Assembly (NCBI GenBank): GCA_022113835.1
Contig: JAILWY010000010.1
Location: 9,323,001-9,387,000, forward strand
Source of the DNA: Atopsyche davidsoni
Taxonomy: Eukaryota; Arthropoda; Insecta; Trichoptera; Hydrobiosidae
Direction of reading: 5' to 3'
Length of the DNA: 64,000 nucleotides
A program made the translations under genes and the position numbers. A model generated the notes under the pieces. The model worked only from the letters and a program-made list of their open reading frames with translations. It made no database searches and was not told the origin of the DNA. This document shows positions 1 through 12,778 of this stretch, piece by piece (within the stretch, counting starts at the first letter, position 1; every line of letters begins with the position of its first letter).

Positions 1-240
1 ATTTATGATCTGCAAATACCAAAATAACGATAATTTTTGCTATTAGAGATTTTAACATTCGAAGCCCTCGTCAAATCTAGTATCGTTTTGCATATTTGTT
101 ACTTAATTATAAACTAATACAAATTAAACTTTTCTATCGTATAATATATTACACTACTTTCTCGGGAAAATACATTTTTACAATATTCAACTCTCAATTA
201 TTTATATGAGTTTATCACACTAAAAGGCAACATCTAGTAT
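1..240. other. AT-rich non-coding DNA
   Basis: Plain AT-rich sequence with homopolymer runs. I see no open frame, hairpin or recognisable repeat in it. It ends at the change of composition near 240. Confidence 0.6.
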
Positions 241-480
241 GTGGAAGTTAGAACACCTTTAGCTGCTGTGCCGAGAGCCTGCATTTATATGATGAAACAT
301 CTGGTCTCGGCTTCCTTATCCCCTAAAGATCTTTGTACGGGGAAGCCAGAGCCTTGGCAGGCGGCCATGGAGGAAAAGAGGGACCTGTCCTATTTTGCAA
401 GCTGCATGTTATTTAAAATCCGTACCAAGCGTGGCAACAGTTACGTGCATGCCTTGTTTGCAGTCTCGATGCATTAGTTC
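241..480. other. Compositionally richer patch, unidentified
   Basis: This stretch is close to balanced in base composition while both flanks are strongly AT-rich, and it lacks the poly-A/T runs of its neighbours. A frame is open across it on the plus strand, but only from a GTG triplet with no ATG at its head, and the predicted peptide matches nothing I know. It could be a conserved non-coding element, an exon fragment or an old transposon piece. I see no splice-site pair that would decide it. Confidence 0.3.
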
Positions 481-1378
481 CACGTCCTCTGAAAATATTC
501 TGCAGCAAAACTGAGAATTTATCATGGCTTTATTGCATATTGCAAATTTTTGTTTGATTTTTTTCCTGATAAAATTTCTAATAGGCAAATATTTTACCAG
601 TTATTTTTATATGCTATGTAAAATGGGAATTTTCGCGCTTGTGATGATCAGCATTTTTCATATATGTTAAATATTTGACGTATCGTTATTTTTGATGTTT
701 TAGTGAATTAATAATGGATACACCTTATGAAATATGCACATTCGTGTTTAATTTTATGTATTTTTTTTAAATTTTGAAACATGATTTTACATTCTAAAAG
801 AAAAAGTTAGTATTTTTTATATATAATATCTCTTAGTAAGCTCATTATTTAAATACTGCGAAGGTAATGATTGTTTTATTCATATACTTATTAAAAAATA
901 AAATAAACGTGATTTATGGAAGCATTTCTTATTAAGTAACTTTTTGTATTTATCTGATTACTATATATACTTAAATTTAATAAAATGTAGTACTGTTTAT
1001 AACAATTGTTTTTTTTAAACACCGATTGAAAATGGCGTTCTCAGGGTGTTTTAGTTAAGGAGGTACCCTAAATTTTTATTGTTTTTTCATCTAAACCGAC
1101 TTTAGAAAGATCATCCATGTATCATATGTAACTGTTCCAACTTAATCAATATAAACAACAGTAAAACATTTTTAACATATTTTTTATTTAAAACTTCAAC
1201 AACAACAAAAAGATTCTAATTAAAAACGGAATATTATATTTGTCGTTGCATTTCACAGTCTATAAATACATATTAAGAAATTGCGGCTAACTTTTAATGC
1301 TACTAATATCTGCTATTGCAGAAAACATTGTATGGATATCATAAAAAGTTTAAATTGTATTGTTATAACAAAGTTAGG
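481..1378. other. AT-rich non-coding DNA
   Basis: Very AT-rich with many short A and T runs. No coding signal was seen. It leads into the hairpin repeat that starts near 1379. Confidence 0.6.
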
Positions 1379-1565
1379 TTATTATTTATGTGATTAGGCA
1401 CATTAGTTCATATATAGAAGATGATTTCAGAGAAACTCTCAGAAAAATATTTGAAATCATCTTCTATATATGAACTAATGTGCCTAATCATATAAGTAAT
1501 AATATGATAAACCCGTAATGGGTAATAAATGCGCATCTGATTGACGTCCAATCCAAAAAATAAGA
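1379..1565. repeat. Hairpin (snap-back) repeat, copy 1, perfect 39-bp arms
   Basis: The left arm at 1391-1429 is the exact reverse complement of the right arm at 1452-1490: 39 bp without a mismatch. Pairing continues outward for about 10 bp with two differences, to about 1379 and 1502. The loop (1430-1451) is 22 nt and contains AAACTCTCAG. Beyond the right arm comes a tail including ATGGGTAATAAATGCGCATC and ending near AATCCAA. The loop core, right arm and tail all recur in diverged form at 23133-23420, where the loop also contains a tRNA-like gene. This is therefore a repeat family and not a chance palindrome. I infer a non-autonomous mobile element; its class is unknown. Confidence 0.75.
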
Positions 1566-1754
1566 CATACGTATAGTTAGGTTATGTTTTTAAAACCACT
1601 TGTGATGGTACTAACACTTATTTATCAATTACAAAGCGCTGAACTAAACTATTTAAAAAAAAATCATTGTTAAATTGACAAATTATAATTGAAAATTGTT
1701 TAAAAATAAATAGAAACAATTAATAGTAGCAATAAAGAAGAAAAAATCTATAGA

Positions 1755-1815
1755 TTGATTTCTTCATCAAGTGCCTCTCCTCAGAGAAGGTCGGCGACCA
1801 TTTCACTGTGCATAT
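1755..1815 (-). mobile_element. LINE-like 3' end fragment (minus orientation), copy 1
   Basis: Read on the minus strand, a segment meaning 'GGTCGCCGACCTTCTCTGAG', then GAGGCACTTGATGAAGAAAT, runs into A/G-rich sequence. The same stretch, diverged, recurs at 16246-16305, where it ends in a (GAA)n-type tail. A fixed 3' sequence ending in a short simple-repeat tail is typical of non-LTR retrotransposons and SINEs that borrow their ends. Only the end is preserved and no coding part is seen next to it. The clade cannot be assigned from this length. Confidence 0.45.
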
Positions 1816-1830
1816 ACTCATGCTGTGCTA

Positions 1831-4800
1831 GTGTTCAGGGTTTTTAAAGCAGAAAATAGTGAAGTGAGTCCCCGAGTCCTTCTACACCTCAGTTTTATAT
1901 TGGAAGGAAAAGTCTGCGTATTGCTGCTGCTCAATAGCACGATTATAACAAATAGTAATGTACAAATACAATAAAACTGTTTTAATTCGGAAAAATATCA
2001 ACTGAAATAGACCTTTGACTAAAATTTGTCATGACTTGTCGAAACTCTCTAAAAATTTAGACTAATTAAATACGACAAAATCATTTTCATATACTAAATT
2101 TTAATTATTTTTTAAATTTAGAGAAATCTTTTTATGATATTATAAATACTAATACAAGAAAGCAAGCCATTTAAATTCAGTTGAACTCACAATCTCTGGT
2201 TCAAGCGATCGAAATGAGAATTCAGACTTTGAACACTCACAAACAACGCCTCGTTTATCAATAAATTAATAATATCATCATCAATTATCAAGGAGATTGC
2301 TTTGTTTCATGCTAAACAATTTATAAGGGTGGAAGTTTTTGCGAATCACAGTGGCGCGAGATTGATTATCTCACCTAGCACGATAAGCCATACAAACTTA
2401 TCCGTATTGTTATTTTCCAAAACATTTCACAAGTGTTATTAATTTGAAAACAAAGTTTTTGCTCATATAGGCTCACCTCGCTTACAAAGCTGCAACACCC
2501 CTTACTACAAATGTGATCACAGGATGTTTGAAATGTTGTATTTTTTCTAAAAGTGAAAGACTTGTGATTATTAACAATTATTCTACGATGACTGGCAAAT
2601 TGTATCATGTGCGTGACAGCGTGACTAATCTAAATGAGATTCTCAACTAACAAACTATTTTATTCTGTAACAGTTTTAAAATGAGTGTCTACCTAGGTGA
2701 TATACTGAACTGTTTGCTTAGTCGTCAAACGTCAATTACTAAAATCTGTCTTAAATATACAATTTCAAGATATAAGAATAATAACAACATTGGAAAAAAG
2801 CTTGCCAATATCAAGTCCATTTATTGTTCCTTGTGTTACCTTTTTAGTTTATCTTCAAATTTAAGTCATCCTTATGTGAACTACATTTTTTTAAAACTAT
2901 AACGCATCTGAAATATCTTTAATGTATTAACTGAATTCTTACCTATTTCTAACTATTTATATTGTGTTTCCAAATACAAATATAAAAGTCTTAAAGTTAA
3001 ATATGTGACTTGCGTTGTTGCTTATCACCAAACAAAGAAGTTTTAAAAAGCTGCCAATTCCAAAACTTGGTTCTGCAAAAATCTACAACGCTCTCTAGTG
3101 CCCTCAGCGGCTCGCTTAGTTTCGAATTCTCTCTAATGTACTTACACTACTTCGTCGGGGAAGGCCCACATTTAAATAAAGTACAGTGCATAAATGCTAC
3201 TTGTAGTTATGAATGGCACTTCGCAATATTTTGGCAGATAAACATTTAACTTACGGTCGTTTTTATTTCGTACAACGGTAGAAATTTCGGAGCTTCGTAA
3301 GTGTATTTCTGTGTTCTTTTATATATTATAATTCACAGTATTTTGCAAGCACGTAGAAAAGAATATTTCAAAAATAAGTACTTACACACATCGCGCATTA
3401 ACTTATACGATTTAAGGTGCTTATGTACATAAATATATTTTATTCATGCAAAAAATTTGCATTTAAAATTTTGTAAGTATTTATATTAAATCAAATATTT
3501 TTTTATATCTGAGTCCTTGAGTTATACGTGTAGTTTTTTTTACATTTTTCGAAAAATTTAGATAGGAGATCGTTGAATATATAAAAAATAACAACTTTGC
3601 AGCTCCTGGTGTACGCAACATTTTTATGTTGAACATAAAGTCCGAGCTCCCTGAAACCGCCACAAATGGGACATTCTCCAACCGGTCGTCTTCTTCCTTT
3701 ACCGACAAAGGATGCTCGTCGGAAAAAGTTTATTTAAATTTTGAGGACTTCGGCGAACCGGCTCTCAGGCACCACTTTTAAACAATTATTTTTGAAAATG
3801 TTTAATTACAAGTTCTATTTTAATTACAAACTCATTACTAAAAATTTAAATCGTTGCTTTTAAATTAAATACTTGGGTATTTTATTTGAGCCAATGAAAA
3901 GAGTACAACAAATTAAAAATGAGCTTTTAATAATCGAAATTTATAATTAAAAAAAGGGACACGGTGTAAAAACAAATTATTCGTTTGTGTGATTTTTAAA
4001 TATGAAATAAATTAAATTATCAATTTCATAAATGAATAAACTAAGTTATATTAAGACTTTGCTAGATCATTTTTTTATATTATTTAAATGATTGGAAATA
4101 CTTACAAGATTTAAAAAATGGTGAACAATTATTTTTAACATTATTGTTGTAAACTTTTTAATTACAAGCCGTATCTGTGTTTGTAGATAGCTCCAACGAT
4201 GATCTGATCGATAAAACGATCAAAATCTACATACTTAATAGGTCCTGAATTAATTTGTACTTTGCTAGAGCACTAACGTTTTCTGAGCTGTTTTTGTTTA
4301 GTCCTTGTTTTAAGGACTATGTGTAAACTAAGTACTAATTCCTATGTTTAAATACGAATAAAAAGTGATATATACCGAGACTTGAGTCTTTCTATAGCCA
4401 AAATCTGATTGGAAATCAGTGACAAGGGTATCGGTCACCTGTTAATAGTACCATATAACAAAATAAGTGCTAGAAGGATTGGTGATATGGGATCTTCTTT
4501 TTCTGAATACTTATCATATAGATAAGGCTTTAAAATATTCTTAGTGGTAAGACTTAAAAAGAAACATTTTTTTTAACCTAAAGTTTATCTGCCATGAAAA
4601 TGTGTGCGAGCTCACAAAAATATGAACTACAAAACAAAGTTACAATAATATATTTACATTTAGAAAAAATCTGACCTTTTGTTATTATTTTTACAAGAAT
4701 AATAGAAGCTTTATCAGATGCCAAAAATGGCATTAATAAAAATCAATTACTGACAACTTTCACGCCTATCCGTTAAAATGTAGTTTTATTCTTAAATAAA

Positions 4801-7800
4801 TAATTTTTAATAGTTTCAAAGAAATATATAACTCTGTAGTGAAAGAAACTTGCTAGAGCTTCTTTTATTTTGTGCAGAAACCGCAGATGTTGAAACTAGA
4901 TTAAAAGTTGCAAATCTATTAGTGAATATTTCTTTGAATTTACAATATAACAGCAGCATCAACGGTTAATATTAAACATTAAATAACAAAAACAATGTAT
5001 TTTTAAGTAATCGCTTTATACATATAACGATGAAAAATATAAAAGGGATCTTGTTTTTTTCACAAAAAAATAATATTGATAGTTTTATGTGTGAATCGAT
5101 TACCTTTTTATATTTTGTATAAATGCAGTATGTAAGACGCTTTTTATCTCTACTCAGAGTTACGCGTTGCACGCCAGCCAACGACTTAGGCGTTTGCGCT
5201 GATCTGATTTATTAGTTTTTTTATAATTCAACCCCAGATTCAGCTTGTTTACGGCCCTCGACGGTTTTAGTATACCACGGAAGGCACATAAACGCGTCAC
5301 GTACGCATACTAAATTACCAACCGTTTTATTGTTTGTTATTGGGAAAAAATAATCTTCTTAAGTATAAAGGTACGTGGTTTCTATTTTAGCAACAGCTAG
5401 AACTCGTTTGGTTTACATATTAAATTTATGAGATAAACTCTTGACTTGCGCGTAGAATTTGACAAACCACTTCACTTATCTGTTGTACTTGAGACAATTT
5501 TATGGAAAGTCATAGATAAATTTATAATAAATAAAATATATTATGGCAATAGTCGAATACAAAGATTACAGATTTCAAATAATAAATACGATACCTTTTT
5601 TTACAAATGGTAAAAATTTCAACCCTTAACACCATGTGTCAAGAACCAAAAGTGGCCTGTAGTATTTATTATTTGTTTTTTTTGTGTTTGTAGTTGATAA
5701 ACGTATATAGTACCAATTGTTAGTAAATAATATTGATAAATGTCCAAATCACATATGTTTATTTACACTTAGATAAATAAGAGCTATTGTATATCATACA
5801 AAAAATGTGAATGAAAAAAAAAATAAATTATACATTAAATTAAGAAAATAGGATTTAATAAATTATCAATAATTTAACCTGTTTCACCCATTGTAGGTTA
5901 TATAAATTCTTTTATTTTGTATGTTAACTGGAGTAATTTAAAAAAACTATGTGGACCATTTCAAAAGTTTTTTTATATCCCCAGCCTAAATTGCTTGAAT
6001 TTCTTTGAAATATACAACTAAAATGAAAAGAAATGATTTTTATAAGTAATACTTTTTAACTTCTCTGCTGTTCACCAATTTCGATCAAGCGTGATTTTTG
6101 TGAAATATATACCTTTTCTCAAGGTTATTTATTTTTATATACATATAAATTTAATGCTTTATAAAAATAATAATAATATTATATAATGTAGCTATAAATG
6201 TATAATCTATCAGCTCCTTAGAAATGTAGCAAAGTAAGCATGGCAATTTGTTTGAAAGCATACGAGTAAAGGCATTCATGGTGGGGTTAGCAGATGACAA
6301 ATCACAGTTATTTCCATGCTGACAAAAACGTTTTCAAGGATATATTCTTCGGCCCGACCAATGCAAATACTGCGGGCCTCCAGTCCGAACGTTTAACTAA
6401 TGTATAAAGTAACTCTTTGTTGGGGTTGTTATATCGAGGTGGGTAGTAAATAAATAACATTTATGATTTGATACGGAATAAAAGTATTTTTCACACTAAG
6501 AATACGGTGAAGAATTTCTAATAATATTCAAAAGATACCACCCACTTAACTGATCATCTTACTAAATATTTGTTTTAAGCACAATTAAATATTTTTTTTT
6601 ATGTGAAAAACAATGTAAAACCTAATAATAACTAATTTTTTAATAAGTTTGGATAAGTAAATAAATATATAGATGTCGTCTAACTCGTCTAAAATATCGT
6701 ATCTTACTTTAGTAGTGCATATGTTCTGAAACGATGAACTCCATGTATCGATCCAACACGAAGAAGTGTTTGATGTGACAGTTTGTATAAAATATTACAG
6801 GGTGGCGATAATAATGATACATATGTGATTATACTCATTTAAATGTACGGTCTATAAAAGGTGTTATTGTTTCCACATACCTAATTGAAAAATCGATCTC
6901 AAAGTAATATCTATAAATACGGTAATATTTTTGTACACAAATCTTAATCAAAAAACAATAACTATATTTTATGAAGAAAAGTACTTATTTTTTTAAGTAC
7001 GATACCATGCAGCTGTCTGGTAATTGTGGGTAATGCGATAATAGCTTTGTATGATCGATGGAATTTTCCAAACAAATTTTATTTTTTATAACATAATATA
7101 TTATTTTACAATTTTAAAATTATTAAATAATTGAATATAATGTAACAAGTCTTAATTTTGAGATAATATTAAAATCGTGTTTAATATTTCCATTGTTTTC
7201 CCTCTTATTTAAGAATTTAGATAATATTGTGATAGCGTTAATTTATTTATCATGTTTTTGAATTTCTTCCATTAGAAAAAACGGACCTACTCTTATTCCA
7301 AGTGTATGAATTTTTTCACGAAACTTAATAATGAATAAAACATTGATTTGTGAATAAACAGAAGATCTTACTCTTTGCTATAATTTGAACCATCTTAAAA
7401 ATACATTTTCATGGAAAAGATTTCAGCGACCATATAAATAGCTTTGTATTTTCTTCGCGTCGTTTAAAAAAAAAATTGATAATATACAATTTATTTTTTC
7501 TTCTAAACAAACATTTAAAAATACATTTTTTTATAACAAGCTGATTTTGGTCTGGAATAAATTGATAATTTTCATCATATAAATAAAATTAAAAGAAGTG
7601 TTTACCATAGCGAATAAACATCAAGTTTACTTTAATTTTCTGATCTCAAAAACAACATTAAAAAAATATGTATGTGATGTTCAACATTCTGATAAGATAT
7701 ACAAAAAGCTTTATTTTCTGTTACATTGATTCATGCAGTTTAATAATTTAATTTACAAAACTGCATAACTAATAACATAAAATTATCAGAGCACCCAGCT

Positions 7801-8280
7801 CGTGGGATTATTGAAAAACTATAACTCAGTCTGAATACGTTAATATTTTCCCTGAACTCTCGTTTCAAATAATGACGTACTATTTTACTCACGTGTGCAG
7901 AGCAAGTTCCAGCTATTAAAAAAACTAATACGGATATGAATCAACCGCGGCGGGAATACATGCAATCGTGCTGAAACACGTGATAGGTTGCAAACCTGAA
8001 AAAGTGCGGATCTTTTGTTTCGAGTCGATGCCTCCAGTATTTGGGTCACGCAATCATAATAGGTGTACTGAAAATATTACACCCAGAAATAAAACCTCCA
8101 ATGTGGTTAATGAAATACTGGACCGCGCTAGCCGTGATTGTAGTCGCTTAACGTGTGAATCGATTATTTATAAATATTTTATTTACCCAATAAACTCTAA
8201 AATACATTATTGAAAATATGGATTTATTTAACAATAACTTATAATCGTTAAATCCTTAAAAGTAAATCATGTTAGTTAGG
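1831..8280. other. AT-rich non-coding DNA
   Basis: No supportable gene in this stretch. Short frames are scattered through it but have AT-driven composition, no family resemblance and no ATG context worth reporting. A slightly richer patch lies at about 6230-6440 and includes an octamer-type POU site, ATGCAAAT, at 6361-6368. A small hairpin TGATCG...CGATCA occurs near 4203-4220. Another mixed-composition patch lies near 5220-5310. Otherwise I see only A/T tracts. Confidence 0.55.
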
Positions 8281-8295
8281 ATGTCGATGAAATAA

Positions 8296-8640
8296 ATGAA
8301 AAAAGTTTTAAAAAAAATTACGCCTTGTCAGTTAAGTTTTTTGACAATTTTTCAGACAAATGGTCGTCCCAAATTCTTAGGTTACAAAATTAAACCTAAC
8401 CGTGTTTTTAACCAGCCTATTCTCTTCAACATACAGGTCATGAAGTACTTGCCAGGTTTAATAGTTCACTGCGCGCCACTGAACTTATCATGCGAATCTC
8501 GCCTGAGAGCAAAGCTTTATTTGAATAAATTCACAACAAAAGGTTTTATACCAAAATATCGACCAAGTTTGTATTTTTCAAAACCACCTATTCACAGCAA
8601 ACATAAAAAAATTAAGGAAATCTCAAGTGATCTGAAATAG
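8296..8640 (+). CDS. Unrecognised ORF, 114 codons, doubtful
   Basis: The frame runs from ATG at 8296 to TAG at 8638-8640. The predicted peptide is basic (many Lys, especially in the last 20 residues), has no signal peptide, no membrane segment and no motif I recognise. Its length is notable for DNA this AT-rich, and it carries rather more Pro, Gly and Cys than an A/T-driven random frame would. However, there is no codon-position bias obvious by eye and no splice or promoter context. It may be a small gene, an exon remnant, or chance. I assign no function. Confidence 0.15.
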   Translation: MKKVLKKITPCQLSFLTIFQTNGRPKFLGYKIKPNRVFNQPILFNIQVMKYLPGLIVHCAPLNLSCESRLRAKLYLNKFTTKGFIPKYRPSLYFSKPPIHSKHKKIKEISSDLK

Positions 8641-10606
8641 TATTATAAATGATATGCTTTTATTTATATACATTTCTGTTTCATGAAAAATAAAGTGTTT
8701 AAGATATACGCTATATAGAATTAAAGATTTAAAATTATTGTAACAGAAAAAACTCGACTCAAATATTTTGAAATATAAGCCTACGCATTGTGTTCATTTA
8801 TATTAATGCATGAAATGGCCGTACGCTATTAAAGTGTTACAATATTTTTATTCAATAATAATGAAAAAACTGAAACGGTATTTATAAGATAATATTATTA
8901 ACGGAAAAAGATACGATGTATATGCGTTTTCTCATCCAAACATTTGTTTCATCAAATATAAAATTGTCCCTGTTACGGTACATTGCTGTTATAGTAGACG
9001 TCCATAATGTTCTATTATCTGCGGTGAGTGAGAACTTTTAATGAATTTGATTTACTAATAAATTTGAAAAGCCACACCCAAGCGCAGCTGCGGCTGATTC
9101 TGACACAATAGCTGATACTAGTCGAAGCAAGGGATCGGCGAGGCGCACCAGCTGTGGTGGCGTGGAGTAGCTTGCAGTTTAGAGCCAGTAGTAGGTCGAT
9201 AACTATTAACGGCTTTAATAAGGTACAAGTTAATATTTTAATTTTCAAGCCGTATAGGTGTTGTACAAATTACAGAGATTTGAAATAACTGAAATCACAT
9301 TGAAATATCGGGTTCCGGTCCAGCAGCGTGAAGTGACGTTTTCAGCATTCACATTTGAATTTATTTTCTCAGGCTGGAAACTTAATTAACACCAACTTGT
9401 TTAATTATTTTGGAAAAAGGACTTCATTATTTTTTTATGTACCAAAAATCTTGAGTAAACCTTCTTAAAAGCGGTAAATTTCTGTAAATTAAGAATCTTT
9501 CTGGGTACTTTAAGTATTCGACCTTAAAATAATCAACGTATACGTATTGGAACCTTTCCAAGCAATCGTCTTTTTCTAAAAGACTTTTAGAAAAAAGACA
9601 AACGTCGACATCGGTGCAGTCATGTAACAAATGCTGTAGCAGTTTTTGAATGTTATCGATTCAGCACAACGATCACGCGAGGCAGAAATCATACCGAAGG
9701 ATATTTTTGCAGTTATCAAATTAAATTAATCTCTCGTATCATGCAGAGGGGGATAAAAGCGCAAAGTCAACGAACGCTCTGACAATACAAAGACTGTAAC
9801 GAATTTTAGAAATGCGGAGCTTACATCTGTGACTGCGGTGTCGGATTTAAGTTTACGTGACGAGAATATCGTTTCTCGAAATACTGTTTTTTTTTATTAA
9901 AAGTGCTCTTATAATAATCTTACTTTATTACTTTCCTTAAATGATATGTCTTTAACTTTATATATTTTTAAACATTCCCAAATGTATAAAAATAACAAAA
10001 GGATCAATCTTGATCCTAAAATTACAACTAACTTTTATATTTTGATAAAATACTAATATTTTAATGCTGTTTTATAATGCATGTAATATATAAAATTCAA
10101 AGAAAGTAAAACTGGGAATGAAAACAATTTATATTAATGAATCCACAAGCAGAATTTGACAAGGAATAATCGACTTTATAAAAAAAACTCAAAAGGAAAA
10201 ATACAAGAGCAAAGTCAATCAGTGTTGAGATGGATAATGAAATTTATAACAGGAAACATTAAATGAAACTGAAAAAGTCCAATATTTTTCTCGAAAATAG
10301 ATTTTTTCAGAAATTTATTCAGACTTATTTTGAATATTTGCACTCTCTTAAAGCTCAAACATTTTATGAAACATCGCAGGGATTTTCGTAGCGCATAGTT
10401 TCAACTACAGTCACCTTGTAGGTATTTACTTGCTTTTAATAGTTATTTGTTTATAAAAAAGAGCATACAAAAAACCCTTTTCATATAATATGATCGATAA
10501 ATCGATATACTCTAATGATACAGTTGAATTATTTTATAACAATTCAAATTTATTAATATTCAATAATTATTTATCTTTAAATCAAAGAAGCGTATTTATT
10601 ACTCTG
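8641..10606. other. AT-rich non-coding DNA with a richer patch at 9.05-9.25 kb
   Basis: Mostly AT-rich. From about 9065 to 9210 composition rises, with GCGCAGCTGCGGC (an E-box CAGCTG) and GGCGAGGCGCACCAGCTG (a second CAGCTG). The frames over it are open from weak starts only. The patch could be a regulatory element; nothing else was seen. Confidence 0.5.
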
Positions 10607-10610
10607 TGTA

Positions 10611-10668
<58 letters not shown>
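10607..10668. repeat. (TG)n(TA)n microsatellite
   Basis: A short TGTATATATGTGTG lead passes into an uninterrupted TA dinucleotide tract to about 10665. Frames across it encode only Tyr-Ile repeats and are artefacts of the repeat. Confidence 0.95.
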
Positions 10669-10670
<2 letters not shown>

Positions 10671-12625
10671 ACATTGGCGTGTATTTTTAACGGTACTTGA
10701 ATCGTAGGGTCTTGCCTCTGCTGCGCAAATGTTGGCCCCTCCACACCCAAAAACGTGGAAAGGAAAAAGAAGATTCGGCAAGGGAGGTTCGGGTAGCGAG
10801 ATGATTATGTATAAAGAAATCGTAATACACGGTAAATTCTTTTTCATATAAGCGTTTGAATGTATAAAACACAAGAACATAATAATAAATCGATTCTTAA
10901 ACAACAGTATTCACAATAAATTTGACTTTTGCGAAGTTAATGTTTTATATGTAAAATCATAATCATGAAAAAAGATTAGGTAAAGGTGGCTACGCCAGAT
11001 AATTAATATAGGGTGATGGAGAATCTTAATAAAAATTTAATACTTAGTAATATTTTTTGCAAATATTTAACTTTGTGGTGAGATACAGCTTTGGTACTGT
11101 AAAAACCATTTAAGTGATTGTTTATTTATTTGTAATGTATTAAAGTAGTATGGAAATAATATATTATTTAACAGCTTGACAAAAAAAAAAACAAACATGG
11201 TAAATATTGATCAAACAGCTTTATTTATTAAATGACATAATCTATTTTTGTTAAAAGAAAAGAAGTGATTTTATGGAAAAAATATTTGCTGTGACATCTA
11301 CATTGAAAAAGAGTATTGGAAAACTTTTAAATACAAATCATATTGACTGAATAAATTGCATTACTAGAAACGAAGTGTTAGTTAGTAAATTTAAATCTAT
11401 TTTCAAATCAAACATTAGTTGATTTATTTCATTGAGTTCTTTGTCCTAAAAACGTAGGCCAAATTTTCAACAAACGAATCGTAATTCTAATGACATCACT
11501 CGCTTCGAAGGAACTTCTGTTTTCAGCTGGCTGGGTACAAATCCACTTAGCTCTCAACTATCATTGTACAAATAATATCAGCATTGACAGAGATAGACTT
11601 CGGTTCACCAGAAATATTACGTAACTGGGTTGCTTAAACCCGACGCAAACTAATTTGAGACTGCTCTTTGTAAGACGTGAAATCCTTAATAGTTCCATCT
11701 CAATAATATCTCTGTATTTTAATAAATACTAGAATTTTGAAAATATATTTTTAAAAATCTAAAATGAAGTGATAATTGGTCACTATAAAGACAAGGGGAA
11801 AAAACTGTTGAACGAAGGAATTACTGAGATAGTTGCATCATTAAAAATTCTATACTAAAAAACAATTAAATAAATGTATATTTCATATACATATATATTT
11901 AAATTTACGAATTGTCATAGATGAAATGTCAATCAGCAAATAGATTAAAGAAGAAAGTTACCAATGGTTATTTCCGTTTCACGCCTAAAAAATAAATTTA
12001 TTCAGGGCCGGAAAAATTTTCCCGGCATTTTGAAATTCAATTTTATAACAGCGTTTCACAGAAGTTGCATAACGCTAAGGAGCCCCACTCTTTCTTAATA
12101 TAATGTATATTCCTTCCGAGCTAAGGTAACTTTCAGCAAAGAAAAAAAAAACTAAATGCGCCCGGAACCCAGACAGGTTATTCACCCCGACTGCGTTCGA
12201 AAGACTTCAATCGTGTAGGGACAGGGTTAAACTGGTATTAGTGGGTAGTTTCTAATGTGAGTGTATCGAGAGCATCCTGAAGATACATTGTCTCTTTAGA
12301 TACTCAGAATATTTTGGGTTTTAACAAAAACAAAACTCATAAAAGAACTTTTGAAAAAATTATATTATTACCAAACCCTTTTTTAAAGTTTTCATAGGAT
12401 TTCTTGATAACGCTACAAAACTCTATTACTTTTTTCTAGAACTCATTCTAACAATTCTTACTGAATAATTGTAAATTATTAGGAAAAAAGATTCATACTT
12501 TTAAGTTAAATAAGTACCGTAAACATATGGTGAAACTTGTTTTTAAAGTAGTTACTATAAATATTTTACAACGGTTTAAAATTACTATCTACAATGTCGT
12601 ATTGTAAATAAATTTTAATAAATAA
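10669..12625. other. AT-rich non-coding DNA with mixed patches
   Basis: No gene found. Less AT-rich patches lie at about 10680-10800, 11450-11680 and 12000-12250. The last contains CGGAAAAATTTTCCCGGC (a short palindromic stretch near 12008-12025). These may be conserved regulatory sequence. No open frame of interest runs through them. Confidence 0.5.
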
Positions 12626-12778
12626 GTTAGATAATGCCAACGTGAAAGGTTGACAAAACCGGTCACTAATAAAAACGAAAATGTGGAAAATCACGTTTTT
12701 ATTTAATCAAGTATTTTATTCAAAAATATTAAAATGGAATTCCACCAAGTACTCTCTGTCAAAAATATTGAATTTCGT
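12626..12778 (+). repeat. TTTGATAATG-family dispersed repeat, longest plus copy
   Basis: The copy begins at GATAATGCCAACGTGAAAGG (12630), continues through ACCGGTCACTAATAAAAACG, TGTGGAAAATCAC and CAAGTATTTTATTCAAAAAT, then AATGGAATTCCACCAAGTAC and ends near AATATTGAATTTC (about 12776). Related copies lie at 55328-55450, 56797-56890 and, inverted, 62437-62578. A piece of a further copy is at 62584-62690. The shared left boundary and the co-occurrence with a Penelope-like protein fragment in this window suggest a Penelope-like retroelement end, but this is inference. Confidence 0.7.

Noticed and set aside
1391..1490. microRNA precursor
   Set aside because: The hairpin size would fit, but the sequence belongs to a repeat family with a tail, the arms are perfectly paired, and it matches no insect microRNA seed I checked by eye (let-7, miR-100, miR-10, iab-4, bantam, miR-2, miR-9, miR-1).
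1370..1590. TTAGG motifs as telomeric repeat
   Set aside because: Only isolated single copies near 1375 and 1577, no array.
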